Source: Rhodospirillales bacterium (GTDB lineage Bacteria; Pseudomonadota; Alphaproteobacteria; SMXQ01). From it: a stretch of DNA of 64,000 nucleotides. The stretch covers positions 62,001-126,000 of the forward strand of contig JABIXC010000017.1 of assembly GCA_018666775.1 (NCBI GenBank). Reading direction: 5' to 3'. The stretch's first letter is position 1; each line of letters starts with the position of its first letter. The notes beneath the pieces are model-generated. The model was given only the letters and a program-made list of their open reading frames with translations, was not told the origin of the DNA and did no database searches. Made by a program: the position numbers and the translations under genes. Positions 1 to 8,177 of this stretch are shown one piece after another.

Positions 1-34
1 TGAATGGCTTGATGATCGCTTCAATTTTTTTCAT
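1..34 (-). CDS. glnB: PII nitrogen regulatory protein, N-terminal end only
   Basis: Reading leftward from an ATG at 34-32, the first eleven codons give MKKIEAIIKPF, the hallmark start of PII signal proteins (GlnB/GlnK). PII senses 2-oxoglutarate and ATP/ADP and controls nitrogen assimilation enzymes and transporters. The rest of the gene lies outside the window, so the uridylylation loop cannot be inspected. GlnK is the alternative paralogue; the N-terminus alone does not separate them. A sigma-54-like promoter about 65 bp upstream supports nitrogen control. Confidence 0.75.
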   Translation of the reverse strand, partial: MKKIEAIIKPF

Positions 35-99
35 GGCTTTGTATTCCCAGGTTCGTCGTCTTTGATGGGGCAGGGGATAAACCCCGTTCAGACTCCCAT

Positions 100-116
100 A
101 GCAGGAGCCATGCCAA
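100..116 (-). promoter_or_regulatory. sigma-54-like promoter for the PII gene
   Basis: On the minus strand this reads TTGGCATGGCTCCTGCT. The invariant GG (-24) and GC (-12) are separated by exactly 10 nt as RpoN requires, with most flanking consensus positions kept (TTGGCA-G, TGC-T). Transcription would start near position 90, leaving a leader of about 55 nt that contains a small GGGG/CCCC hairpin before the PII ATG. The remaining DNA between 117 and 293 shows no gene. NtrC control is known for many glnB/glnK genes but no convincing NtrC site was identified. Confidence 0.5.
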
Positions 117-293
117 CCTTATTATAGTCATATAATCAATGCGTTGGCACCTATTTGCAGTGTTGGGCATCGGTTCGGAGTGATAAAATAGCCTATTTAT
201 CGGGCAGGCTGTCTAAAATACGGGCAGTGATGCGTAAAGTCATAAAAAAGATCATCCAGAAAATGTTGTTTTAAACGCAACCCTATTGGCATC

Positions 294-322
294 TTGACGG
301 GGGTTTGCCAATTCACTACTAA
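294..322 (+). promoter_or_regulatory. probable sigma-70 promoter of tRNA-His
   Basis: TTGACG (294-299) and TACTAA (317-322) are spaced by 17 nt and lie directly upstream of the tRNA, so transcription would begin about 10 nt before the mature 5' end. The -35 is near consensus; the -10 matches only 3 of 6 positions, which is common for this phylum. Confidence 0.45.
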
Positions 323-338
323 GGGCGCCTTCCTTGTG

Positions 339-415
339 GCGGGTGTAGCTCAGCTGGTTAGAGCGCCGGATTGTGATTCCGGAGGTCGGGGGTTCGAGCC
401 CCCTCACTCGCCCCA
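339..415 (+). tRNA. tRNA-His (GTG anticodon)
   Basis: A full cloverleaf can be folded. The acceptor stem GCGGGTG pairs with CACTCGC, and a G at 338 can pair with discriminator C412 as the extra G-1 typical of tRNA-His. The anticodon stem CCGGA/TCCGG encloses GTG at 373-375, the T-loop is TTCGAGC, and CCA is encoded at 413-415. The DUF4126 gene converges from the other side, 10 bp away. Confidence 0.97.
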
Positions 416-425
416 TTTCCCTTTT

Positions 426-1091
426 TCAGGCTTCTGGCTTGTTCTCACTATCCCCTGTCGCTTCAGACGTTTCGGTCTGTGGCGCATCTGGTTGATCTTT
501 TGACCCCAGCATTCGGAACAACCAGCCAAAGACCTTGCGGATGCCTCGCCAGATTTTGGGCAAAATCCAGACCATCAAAAGAATAAAGACGATTAGTGCA
601 GCGCTAAACAGCCAGGGATGCTGCAAGGCGGCCCAAACGCCGCCAAAAACGGCCATGTCTTCGCCGATGGACAGGGTCCAGTTGGAAAAGGGTTCCGGGG
701 ATGCATTAACAACGGCACGGGTGCCAGCCTTTGTGGCGTGGGTCGTTGCAGCAAGGCTGCCACCGGCGATTAAGGCGGCGAGCTCTGCCCCGGCCCCTAA
801 TTCGCCGACCGCACCGGCGGCCAGCATGGCACCGGCTGGAATGCGCACAAAAGTGTGCAAGCCGTCCCAGATGGTATCAACGCCTGGAATTTTGTCTGCG
901 AAAAATTCAACCGCATACATCAGTCCGGCGGCACCAATGACCAAAGGATTGCTGAGCACCTGCAATTCGGCGGGCAGGGTGACGCTGCCGGTGATGCCCA
1001 TGACGCCAAGGGTTAATATGGCAGCATACAAATTGATGCCGCTCCCCCATGCCGCCCCCATAGCCAGCGAGATTGTTTCAATGGTGTCCAC
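426..1091 (-). CDS. DUF4126 family integral membrane protein
   Basis: The 221-residue product is rich in hydrophobic Ala/Gly/Leu segments (at least four likely membrane spans) and matches the DUF4126 family, with its conserved DTIWDGLHTFVRIPAGA and THATKAGTR stretches around residues 70-125. The function of this family is unknown. The C-terminal ~25 residues are polar and acidic and probably cytosolic. The start is GTG at 1091-1089, chosen because AGGAG lies 5 nt upstream on the minus strand. The gene is monocistronic between the tRNA-His and a divergent GST-like gene. Confidence 0.85.
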   Translation of the reverse strand: MDTIETISLAMGAAWGSGINLYAAILTLGVMGITGSVTLPAELQVLSNPLVIGAAGLMYAVEFFADKIPGVDTIWDGLHTFVRIPAGAMLAAGAVGELGAGAELAALIAGGSLAATTHATKAGTRAVVNASPEPFSNWTLSIGEDMAVFGGVWAALQHPWLFSAALIVFILLMVWILPKIWRGIRKVFGWLFRMLGSKDQPDAPQTETSEATGDSENKPEA

Positions 1092-1209
1092 GGGTGCTCC
1101 TTTGATTTAAGTGCTTAATCTGGCGCATTGTTTGTCGCCATCTGTGGCAATATGCTGACACAGGCTGCTTGGAAAGCCAAATTTTATAGAATTAGAAAGG
1201 CCCGGTTTT

Positions 1210-1974
1210 ATGATCACCCTGTATCACGGATTGGCTTCAACGTGCTCTAAGAAGGTGCGCTTGACGCTGTTTGAAAAGGGGCTGGAATTTGAAAGCCGAT
1301 TGGTCAATCTTCAAAAATTTGAACAACACAATCCGGACTATCTGGCGCTCAATCCATCCGGGGTGGTGCCGACCCTGGTCCATGACGGGCGTGCCATTGT
1401 CGAATCCACCCTGATCATTGGATACATTGACGATGTTTGGTCAAGCCCGGCCCTTAGCCCCGAAAACGCCTATGATCGTGCCCGTATGGGGCTTTGGACC
1501 AAATGGTCCGATGAACATGCCTACAAGGCCGTTTATGTGCCGACCTGGGATAAATTATCGCGCCCGGTTGCCAGCAAATTCACCGATGCGGAACTGGATC
1601 AATATCTGGCCAAAATTCCTACTGCTGAACGCCGTGAACGGTGGCGCGCGACCGCCAGAGAAGGCTTTACAGAATCCGAATTCAAAGCGGCGTATTCCGA
1701 AATGGAATTGACCTTTGATCGCATGGAAGCGGCCCTTGCAATTGCTGGCCCGTGGCTGATCGGGTCGTTCTACAGCCTTGCCGATATTGCCATGGTGCCT
1801 TTTGTTGAACGCATCAATGATTTGCGCCCGGATCTGCTATTGGGCGGTACATGGCCACGGGTGAGCGATTGGTGCGATGCGATAGCTGAACGCCCTGCGT
1901 ATGAAAAGGCCTTTTTCTTTGAAGGCCATGACGCCAGCATTTCTGCCATTCGAAAGGCGCTGGGGCTGGATTAG
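1210..1974 (+). CDS. Glutathione S-transferase family protein
   Basis: A 254-residue cytosolic protein. Residues 1-80 form the thioredoxin-like GST N-domain: the opening YHGLASTCSKKVRL contains the usual Ser/Cys catalytic position, NPSGVVPTL carries the cis-proline, and ESTLIIGYIDD supplies the gamma-glutamyl-binding Glu-Ser. The remainder is the all-helical C-domain, ending with an F/Y-rich tail. It is longer than a typical ~210-residue GST because of an insert around residues 110-150. Its substrate is unknown. The neighbouring aromatic-catabolism genes make a maleylpyruvate/glutathione-dependent step possible, but this is inference. ATG at 1210 follows GAAAGG. Confidence 0.88.
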   Translation: MITLYHGLASTCSKKVRLTLFEKGLEFESRLVNLQKFEQHNPDYLALNPSGVVPTLVHDGRAIVESTLIIGYIDDVWSSPALSPENAYDRARMGLWTKWSDEHAYKAVYVPTWDKLSRPVASKFTDAELDQYLAKIPTAERRERWRATAREGFTESEFKAAYSEMELTFDRMEAALAIAGPWLIGSFYSLADIAMVPFVERINDLRPDLLLGGTWPRVSDWCDAIAERPAYEKAFFFEGHDASISAIRKALGLD

Positions 1975-1976
1975 CC

Positions 1977-2849
1977 TTAAAAGGTAGAGCCCGATTTTAG
2001 ATAATGTTCGGCAATTTCTGATCCCGTTGCCTTCCACACATGGTCAAACCCGTTGATGTATTCCAGTGCCCGTTCCACTGCCTTGATGCGATATGGGGGG
2101 CCGGCAACAAACGGGTGCAAGCCGATGGGCAACACCATGCCTGTTTCCGCGCCTTCTTCATAAAGGGTGTCGAAGGCATCCTTGATCATTTGCTCAAATT
2201 CGGCCGGTGAATAATGCATGCGGTTGATGGCCCCGTTGTCATGGGGATGTTCGCCATACGGCATGGAAACGATTTCGTGGCCAGGTGTGCGCATCATGTA
2301 GGGCTGGTCGTCATTGATCCAATCGGCACAATAGAGCAGCTTTTCTTCGGCCAGATAATCAAGGGTGTTCCAGGTCTCATGCATGCCCGGACCCATCCAG
2401 CCTTTGGGTCGTTTGCCCGTGGCAGATTCCAGTTTATCCAGCGTATTTTTAATGACGCTGTGTTCTTGATCGGGATCAATTTTGTGCATGGGGCGGGAAT
2501 TGGATTCGCCATGGGCCATAAATTCCCATCCCGCATCAATGCCGGCTTGAATGATTTCAGGGTGGGCATCGCAGATGTCCACATTGGTATTGGCGGTGAC
2601 GGGAAAGCCATATTTTTGAAACAGTTTCAAAAGCCGCCAGAACCCGACGCGGTTGCCGTAATCGCGTTTAGACCAGCCGACAACGTCGGGCGTATGCCCG
2701 GTGCCTTTTGGAATGGGTTGATCCAGCGGGAAATATTCAACATTTAAGATGATCCACACCGCGACCCGGGCACCATTGGGCCATTTAATTTTGGGCCGTT
2801 TGGGCAGGGGAACATAATCGAAGGGGCCGGTAAGGGTCGGTTTCATCAC
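1977..2849 (-). CDS. Polysaccharide deacetylase-like hydrolase (PuuE-like), copy 1
   Basis: A 290-residue NodB-fold protein resembling the polysaccharide deacetylase/PuuE allantoinase group. Visible blocks are the N-terminal WPNGARVAVW, VDICDAHPE with the candidate metal Asp/His, FMAHGES, the GWMGPGMHET segment and HPFVAGPPYR near the end. There is no signal peptide, so it likely works in the cytosol on a small amide or cyclic imide rather than on cell-wall polysaccharide. A clear paralogue lies at 20693-21571; the two bracket the catabolic block. It converges with the GST gene (2 bp gap) and is divergent from the amidohydrolase. Confidence 0.85.
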   Translation of the reverse strand: MMKPTLTGPFDYVPLPKRPKIKWPNGARVAVWIILNVEYFPLDQPIPKGTGHTPDVVGWSKRDYGNRVGFWRLLKLFQKYGFPVTANTNVDICDAHPEIIQAGIDAGWEFMAHGESNSRPMHKIDPDQEHSVIKNTLDKLESATGKRPKGWMGPGMHETWNTLDYLAEEKLLYCADWINDDQPYMMRTPGHEIVSMPYGEHPHDNGAINRMHYSPAEFEQMIKDAFDTLYEEGAETGMVLPIGLHPFVAGPPYRIKAVERALEYINGFDHVWKATGSEIAEHYLKSGSTF

Positions 2850-2894
2850 AATTTCCTAAATCATCGTTGTTTGTTGTTGCTTTATTTATGGGGG

Positions 2895-2904
2895 CTTGGC
2901 CAAG
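2895..2904. promoter_or_regulatory. small perfect palindrome in divergent promoter region
   Basis: CTTGGCCAAG is a perfect 10-bp palindrome in the 184-bp gap between the divergent deacetylase and amidohydrolase genes. Its location suits an operator, but it is short and may be chance. Confidence 0.25.
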
Positions 2905-3033
2905 GAGATGTCAATAATGGACGAAAGCCTTTTGATCCAATGCAATGGCGTGATATTTTCATCTCAATACCCCGTTCCTGACTTCTTAGAGGACAGGGTC
3001 TGTTAAAAAAAAGAACCATTCAGGGAGAAAACA

Positions 3034-4023
3034 ATGGTCAGTGTTATTGATATTCATGCCCATCTTGTCGTCGAAGAATCCCGCGACATGATGAAAGCGG
3101 CCGCTGAAAAGGGTGCGGTTGGCGAAGCAGCAAAAAATCAGGGGGGCATTGGCATTTCCCAAGCCCAGGCAGAACGCGAAGCCGTTCTGGCAGACCCCAT
3201 AAAACGCATTGAAGACATGGATAAAATCGGGGTGGATATTTCTGCCCTCAGCCCGGCACCGCCACGGGGCTTTTATGAGGCAGATACTGACCTTTCTCAG
3301 GCCGTTGCGGCGTGCATCAATGATCGCACCGCAGACATTGTCAAAACCTATCCGGACCGGTTTGTTTCCATGGGGGTGGCACCATTGCATCATGTTGATC
3401 TGGCCATCACTGAAATGCAGCGTGCGGTTAATGATCTTGATCTGCGCGGCATTCGGTTTCCCACAGAAATCAACGGCATGGAACTCTCTGATACCTCGCT
3501 AGAGCCCTTCTGGGACGCAGCAGAAGAGCTTGGCACCATGATCTATGTCCACCCACAGGGCTTCAGTCATCCCCAGCGCCTTGGCGATTATTACATGTCC
3601 AATGTGGTGGGGAACCCGCTGGAAACGACGCTGGCTATTTCGCATCTGATCCATTCAGGTGTCATTGCCCGCCATCCAAAGCTTAAGTTCTATTTTGCCC
3701 ATGGCGGCGGGTTCTTCCCGTTCTATGTCGGGCGGTTTGATCATGCCTGGCGGGAACGCACGGAATGCCGGGAACACACCGATGCACCGCCGTCATCCTT
3801 CCTGCCCAATATGTGGTTTGACACCGTCGTGTTCCGGGCCGAGCAAATCCGCTATCTGGTGGATATGGTGGGTGCGGATCACGTGATGCTTGGCACGGAT
3901 CGACCCTATGACATGGGCGAGCCAGACCCGGTGGCATTGGTCAACGAAGTTGAGGGTTTAAGTGGCGCGGAACGGGACGCCATCATGGGCGGTACGGCAC
4001 GTGATTTATTGAAGATGAATTAA
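3034..4023 (+). CDS. Amidohydrolase-2 family (ACMSD-like) hydrolase/decarboxylase
   Basis: A 329-residue TIM-barrel metal enzyme of the ACMSD/gamma-resorcylate decarboxylase-like amidohydrolase group. Metal ligands are visible: HAH at residues 8-10, the histidine in IYVHPQG, the histidine in FAHGGG and the aspartate in LGTDRPYDMG near the C-terminus. Family members decarboxylate or hydrolyse aromatic or ring-cleavage acids in the cytosol. The start follows the SD AGGGAGA. Ten bp downstream lies the isochorismatase-like gene, and the two probably form one operon ending at the terminator at 4743-4769. Confidence 0.88.
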   Translation: MVSVIDIHAHLVVEESRDMMKAAAEKGAVGEAAKNQGGIGISQAQAEREAVLADPIKRIEDMDKIGVDISALSPAPPRGFYEADTDLSQAVAACINDRTADIVKTYPDRFVSMGVAPLHHVDLAITEMQRAVNDLDLRGIRFPTEINGMELSDTSLEPFWDAAEELGTMIYVHPQGFSHPQRLGDYYMSNVVGNPLETTLAISHLIHSGVIARHPKLKFYFAHGGGFFPFYVGRFDHAWRERTECREHTDAPPSSFLPNMWFDTVVFRAEQIRYLVDMVGADHVMLGTDRPYDMGEPDPVALVNEVEGLSGAERDAIMGGTARDLLKMN

Positions 4024-4036
4024 GCCGGAGTTTGTG

Positions 4037-4714
4037 ATGCCAGATTTACCGATTGATCCAGAGTTTCTGGAACGCGCCAGATCAAAACGAAATGGCCAAG
4101 TCAATGCCTATACCACGTTGGTGCCTGTGAAAACGGCGCTGGTGGTCATTGATATGCAGGATTATTTCGTAAAGGAAGGCATGCCGTCCTTTACCCCCTC
4201 TGCCCAGGACATTGTGCCAAACATCAATCGTTTGGCGCAAACCATCCGTGATACCGGTGGGTTTGTGGTGTGGGTTCAGACCGAAGCCCCACCGGACCCC
4301 GATGACTGGGCCAATCGCCGCGAAGCCACCAGTGCGGAAGGCTGGGCAAGACGGCAAAAACTGCTGGCCCGAGATGGCGAGGGCTTTGGTATCTATGCCC
4401 CCTGCGATGTTCAAGACAGTGACGCCATTGCGACCAAGTTGCGCTATTCTGCCTTTATCCCGTATCCATCGGAACTCGATGACATGTTAAAGGCGCGCGG
4501 TATCGACACCTTGTTGATTGCTGGTGTTTCCACCAGTTCTTGTTGTGAATCAACGGCGCGCGATGCCAGTATGTGGGGGTACCGGACCATCATGGTGGCC
4601 GATGGCAATGCCGATCATACGGAAATGATGCACACCCATACATTGGGGAAATTTCTGCTGGCCTTCGGTGATGTTCAAACCACCGATCAATTGGTGGAAA
4701 AGCTTAACGCCTAA
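4037..4714 (+). CDS. Isochorismatase-like cysteine hydrolase
   Basis: A 225-residue protein of the isochorismatase/nicotinamidase superfamily. The triad is visible: Asp in LVVIDMQDYF, Lys in ATKLRYSAF and the nucleophilic Cys in the STSSCCES segment. Related enzymes hydrolyse amides such as N-carbamoylsarcosine, maleamate or nicotinamide. An ATG at 4037 is preferred over the GTG at 4034 because GGAG at 4027-4030 gives a 6-nt spacer. Its pairing with the amidohydrolase and PuuE-like proteins suggests an amide intermediate, which is inferred from context. Confidence 0.85.
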   Translation: MPDLPIDPEFLERARSKRNGQVNAYTTLVPVKTALVVIDMQDYFVKEGMPSFTPSAQDIVPNINRLAQTIRDTGGFVVWVQTEAPPDPDDWANRREATSAEGWARRQKLLARDGEGFGIYAPCDVQDSDAIATKLRYSAFIPYPSELDDMLKARGIDTLLIAGVSTSSCCESTARDASMWGYRTIMVADGNADHTEMMHTHTLGKFLLAFGDVQTTDQLVEKLNA

Positions 4715-4742
4715 TTTTTTGTAGAAAATTCAGACAAAAAAA

Positions 4743-4769
4743 CCCCCGGAGTTTCCTCCGGGGGTTTTT
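4743..4769. terminator. strong bidirectional Rho-independent terminator
   Basis: A perfect 9-bp GC-rich stem (CCCCCGGAG / CTCCGGGGG) with loop TTTC is flanked by seven A on the left and five T on the right. It can therefore stop both the isochorismatase transcript and the opposing six-gene operon that ends at 4785. Confidence 0.95.
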
Positions 4770-4784
4770 CTTTAAGCCTGTAAT

Positions 4785-6083
4785 TTATTTACAAGCGATA
4801 GATTTTGCAGATGAGCCCTTATGGGTAAAGGTGCAGCTCATGCCGACTTTCAGCTTCGAACGCTTGACCTTCTTGCCACCGATGGTGACTTTGGTCCGGC
4901 GGCCGGAAACCTTAAGCTTCTTCTTGGCTTTTTTGCCTTTTACTTTTCCCTTGTAGGAAACCCGGCGACCACCTTTTTTGATCTTGGTGATCTTGCCCGT
5001 GGCGACGATGGTCGGCACTTTGGCAATTTGGACCTTTTCGAGGGGCAGGGCTGCTTTGCGCAGACCTGCGACGACGTCCGGTGGGGAGGCATACATTTGG
5101 GTCAGTAAGTCCGTGACTTCCTGGCCGGTGGCCGGGTTGATGGTCATGCGTGATTTTTTGGCATTGGCAAGAAGGTCTTTGTCCTTCATGGCCATGTCAA
5201 AGGCTGTACGCAGGGCTGCAACGCGGGCTTTGGGAACCTTGGGTCCGACCACATAGGGACGGCCAAAATCGCCAACGGCAAATTTCAGGAACAGGATTTG
5301 GCGGGTCTTTTTATCTTTGGCAAAATCAAGGGCCAAAGGCACGTCTTTCAACAACGGATCATTGTTCCGCTTTGAACCCATCTGGAACAAGATATTGACC
5401 TTCTTTTCCTTGAGCCATTTCAGGCGGCGGACTTTAAAGCTGGACCAGGAAAATGTGGCCCGGCCAAAGACTTCACCGCGCTGCATGGCAAGATCAACTT
5501 CAGACCCACCGGGATAGCCAGCGATGGGCCGGAACTTCATCCCCAAAAGGTTGCGGAAAACATTGGCCGTCACGATGGAATCGGTGACCACACCGGTGCC
5601 GCCAACAATCAGTTCTTTGGTGTACAGGTCTTTATAGGTTTTGATCCCAGACGTGTGCCAGGCAATGGCAATGGAGGTTTCCCGGTTGGACGATCCAATC
5701 CAGTTGAATTTAAGCGGATCAAACTGGGCTTTGGAATCCTTGCCATTGACCAGAGGTTCGACCGGTACACCGCGCTGAACGGCACCGATAAACGTGCCAT
5801 CCTGGGGGGCGGCATTGTACAGGTAGTTGGTGGCAACGATACTGCCACCACCGGTCTTGTTCTTTGAAATGAGCGTGGGTTTGCCCGGAATGTATTTCTG
5901 CATGTAACGCGCAGTCAAACGCGCGTAACGGTCATAGCCACCACCAGATGACAGGCCGATGAGCATGGTCATCCGCTTGCCTTTATAGAAATCAGAAATG
6001 GCATCGGCACTGGCCGTACTTGGCTGGAAGGAAAAGGCCATGCCAAGTGCGGCAATGGCTGTTCCCAATTGTGATAGTTTCAT
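4785..6083 (-). CDS. TctC/Bug-like periplasmic binding protein with extra Lys-rich C-terminal module, copy 1
   Basis: A 432-residue exported protein. Residues 1-26 are a signal peptide (cleavage near ASA-DA). Residues ~30-345 follow the TctC/Bug solute-binding family: YKGKRMTMLIG, SSGGGYDRYARL, NKTGGGS, GRPYVVGP and the DAM-like helix. Residues ~360-432 are a basic beta-rich appendix ending KVGMSCTFTHKGSSAKSIACK-like (one Cys pair), shared with the paralogue at 14182-15459 and not part of the usual family. No TctA/TctB membrane genes occur in the window, so it may serve a transporter elsewhere or a sensor. It is the last gene of the Mo-enzyme operon, behind an AGGGAGA Shine-Dalgarno. Confidence 0.85.
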   Translation of the reverse strand: MKLSQLGTAIAALGMAFSFQPSTASADAISDFYKGKRMTMLIGLSSGGGYDRYARLTARYMQKYIPGKPTLISKNKTGGGSIVATNYLYNAAPQDGTFIGAVQRGVPVEPLVNGKDSKAQFDPLKFNWIGSSNRETSIAIAWHTSGIKTYKDLYTKELIVGGTGVVTDSIVTANVFRNLLGMKFRPIAGYPGGSEVDLAMQRGEVFGRATFSWSSFKVRRLKWLKEKKVNILFQMGSKRNNDPLLKDVPLALDFAKDKKTRQILFLKFAVGDFGRPYVVGPKVPKARVAALRTAFDMAMKDKDLLANAKKSRMTINPATGQEVTDLLTQMYASPPDVVAGLRKAALPLEKVQIAKVPTIVATGKITKIKKGGRRVSYKGKVKGKKAKKKLKVSGRRTKVTIGGKKVKRSKLKVGMSCTFTHKGSSAKSIACK

Positions 6084-6126
6084 AACATTCTCCCTGTTAT
6101 CGTTTAAAAGTCTGTTTTTGGACTAC

Positions 6127-8094
6127 TTAAGCGCCGCCGCGACCGGCACCTTTATTGCTGCCTTTTTCGCCACGGCCACCATCGGCACGTCTGCGGGCCA
6201 AAGCATCATCGGGCTCAACCCAGCAATCGATCATGAAGCGGCCACCCTTGGCGACAATTTTCAGACCGCGTTCCATTTCGGCGATCAATTCTTCGGCATT
6301 ATGAACCGGGCCAGAGGTATCAAAGCCCTGCGCTGCGGCAAAGCCCGTAAGGTCGGGTGCCGGATCATCAATGCGAAGGCCGATCCAGCGGTTATCGGCA
6401 TTACGCCCCCGAACATCGGCAACGTGATGCTGATGGGCTTCATCATTGAAGTAGGAGCGGTTGTTCATGACCACCACCATCATCGGGATGCGCATGCGCG
6501 ATGCGGTCCAGAGCGCGTTAACGCCCATGAGATAATCGCCATCACCCAGGGTGAACACCGGCAAACGGCCAAGGTCACGAAGCCCCAGCGCCATGCCAAC
6601 AGCCTGACCTGGGCCAGAACCAACCCCGCCGCCGCCATCATTGCCCATAAAGGCAAGGGGATCGCGGAACCGTGCAACAAAGCCATTATAGCCGGTCGAG
6701 GCACGGCCAAGGGCGGCCTTTGGATGATCATCCATGAATTTGCCGGTAATCTGGTGGAAGTCCACCGCCGTCATCAGGCCAGTCTTGATTGGCTTGATTT
6801 TGGCCTGGCGGGTTTTAGTCCAATGGCGAATGCGTGCCACGGCGGGTTTCACTTTGGCTTTGGCACCCGGTTTGACACGCAGTTCATCCAACATCTGGTT
6901 GATGAAGGTATCGGGATCTGCCCCGATGTTCAGATCAACCGCAGGCATGGCCTGATAATCCATGTTCCAGCCATTGTGCATGGTCTGGTCCACGGTGACC
7001 TGAATGACCGTTGCATTGGTTGGGTCCTGGGTTTGGTTGTTGCCGGTGCAAAGCCGCAAGAATCCAGCAAAATCCAGCCAGTCAAGATTGAGGATCACAT
7101 CGGCCTTTTGGACCAGTGATTTGGTTTCCTCTGACGGGCGGAAACAGCTGGGGGCGACATGCTGGGGATGTTCGGTTGGGAACACTGCTCCGGAACGCAG
7201 ATGGGTTTGCACCGCACAGCCAAGCGCTTCGGCCAAACGAATGCGGTTGTTCCAGGCTTTTTTGTCATGACCAACTGGGCCGATCATCATCAAGGGCAGT
7301 TTTGCACCCTTGATCAATTTGATGGCTTCGCGGACCTGGGATCTGGATGCCGAAGGCGGATCGAACGGTTCATAACGATCCACGGACGGGATTTTGATGT
7401 TTTTCACCGGTTCTTCCTGCAAGCCCGCATCCAGACAGACATAGGTCGGTCCTGTGGGCACGGTCCGGGCGATCTGGTTGGCCCGATAGATCGATTCAAC
7501 AATCGCTTCATGGCCCTGGGGCTCATCATCCCATTTGATGTAATTGCGGATCAGTGCTGCATGGTCCTTGGTGGTGTGAATCCAGTCGATCCAGGGGCGA
7601 CGCTTGTTGGCATCGATGGGACCGTTGGCACCAAAGATCACCATCGGCACTCGATCGGTATAGGCGCTGAAGATGGCCATGGAGGCATGCATCAGGCCGA
7701 CATTGGTGTGAATGGCAACGGCCATGGGTTCGCCGGTTACTTTGGCATAGCCATCGGCAATGGCGACGGAATGTTCTTCGTGCAGACAGATCAGCATCTG
7801 CGGGTCTTTGTTGCCAAGATAGTTGACGAGGGAATCATGGAAGCCGCGATAACTGGCACCGGGGACCAGGGCCATGTATTTGAAATCGATCTTGCGAACG
7901 GTTTCGGCCATGATGTCACTGGCCCAACCCAAACGGGGATTGCCCAATTTGGCGGGGCGATCCAGCTGATTGGTTTTTTTGACTTGGGCTGATTTCTTAG
8001 CTGCAGCCTTTAACGTGGCGGCATTTCTGAGCGATGTTTTCTTTGCGGGCGCCTTTTTCTTAGGTGCGGCGCGCTTTTTTGTGGCTTTGGCCAT
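6127..8094 (-). CDS. Thiamine-diphosphate-dependent enzyme (acetolactate synthase/benzoylformate decarboxylase-like) with Lys-rich N-tail
   Basis: A 655-residue ThDP enzyme. The Pyr domain has the catalytic Glu in LHEEHSVAIADGYAKVTGEP (about residue 106). A central domain follows. The PP domain carries GDGD (about residues 516-519) and the NN of VVVMNNRSY, the standard GDG-x-NN cofactor motif. Residues 1-45 are a histone-H1-like Lys/Ala/Pro tail absent from ordinary family members. Family reactions are decarboxylation or carboligation of 2-keto acids. Lying between the Mo transhydroxylase pair and a binding protein, it likely handles a keto acid or ring-derived product of that pathway, which is inference. 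SD is AGGGAGA. The last ~25 residues are also rich in Gly/Arg. Confidence 0.85.
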   Translation of the reverse strand: MAKATKKRAAPKKKAPAKKTSLRNAATLKAAAKKSAQVKKTNQLDRPAKLGNPRLGWASDIMAETVRKIDFKYMALVPGASYRGFHDSLVNYLGNKDPQMLICLHEEHSVAIADGYAKVTGEPMAVAIHTNVGLMHASMAIFSAYTDRVPMVIFGANGPIDANKRRPWIDWIHTTKDHAALIRNYIKWDDEPQGHEAIVESIYRANQIARTVPTGPTYVCLDAGLQEEPVKNIKIPSVDRYEPFDPPSASRSQVREAIKLIKGAKLPLMMIGPVGHDKKAWNNRIRLAEALGCAVQTHLRSGAVFPTEHPQHVAPSCFRPSEETKSLVQKADVILNLDWLDFAGFLRLCTGNNQTQDPTNATVIQVTVDQTMHNGWNMDYQAMPAVDLNIGADPDTFINQMLDELRVKPGAKAKVKPAVARIRHWTKTRQAKIKPIKTGLMTAVDFHQITGKFMDDHPKAALGRASTGYNGFVARFRDPLAFMGNDGGGGVGSGPGQAVGMALGLRDLGRLPVFTLGDGDYLMGVNALWTASRMRIPMMVVVMNNRSYFNDEAHQHHVADVRGRNADNRWIGLRIDDPAPDLTGFAAAQGFDTSGPVHNAEELIAEMERGLKIVAKGGRFMIDCWVEPDDALARRRADGGRGEKGSNKGAGRGGA

Positions 8095-8177
8095 ATGTAT
8101 TCTCCCTGATCAGTTTTTTGTGGTGCACCGGAATTAAAGTGCAGATGTTGGATTGATCCTAGCAGTGTTTGTTTTCC

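Noticed and set aside
143-158. Plus-strand TTGGCAC...TTTGCA resembling a sigma-54 promoter
   Set aside because: GG and GC are only 9 nt apart rather than the required 10, and no gene follows in that direction before the tRNA.
294-503. Open frame with a GVAQLVRAPDCDSGGRGFEP-type peptide across tRNA-His
   Set aside because: This is the well-known false peptide produced by translating a tRNA gene.
5998-7119. Long plus-strand frames opposite the ThDP and Mo-subunit genes
   Set aside because: They are antisense shadows with no family match; the minus-strand genes have clear motifs and ribosome-binding sites.
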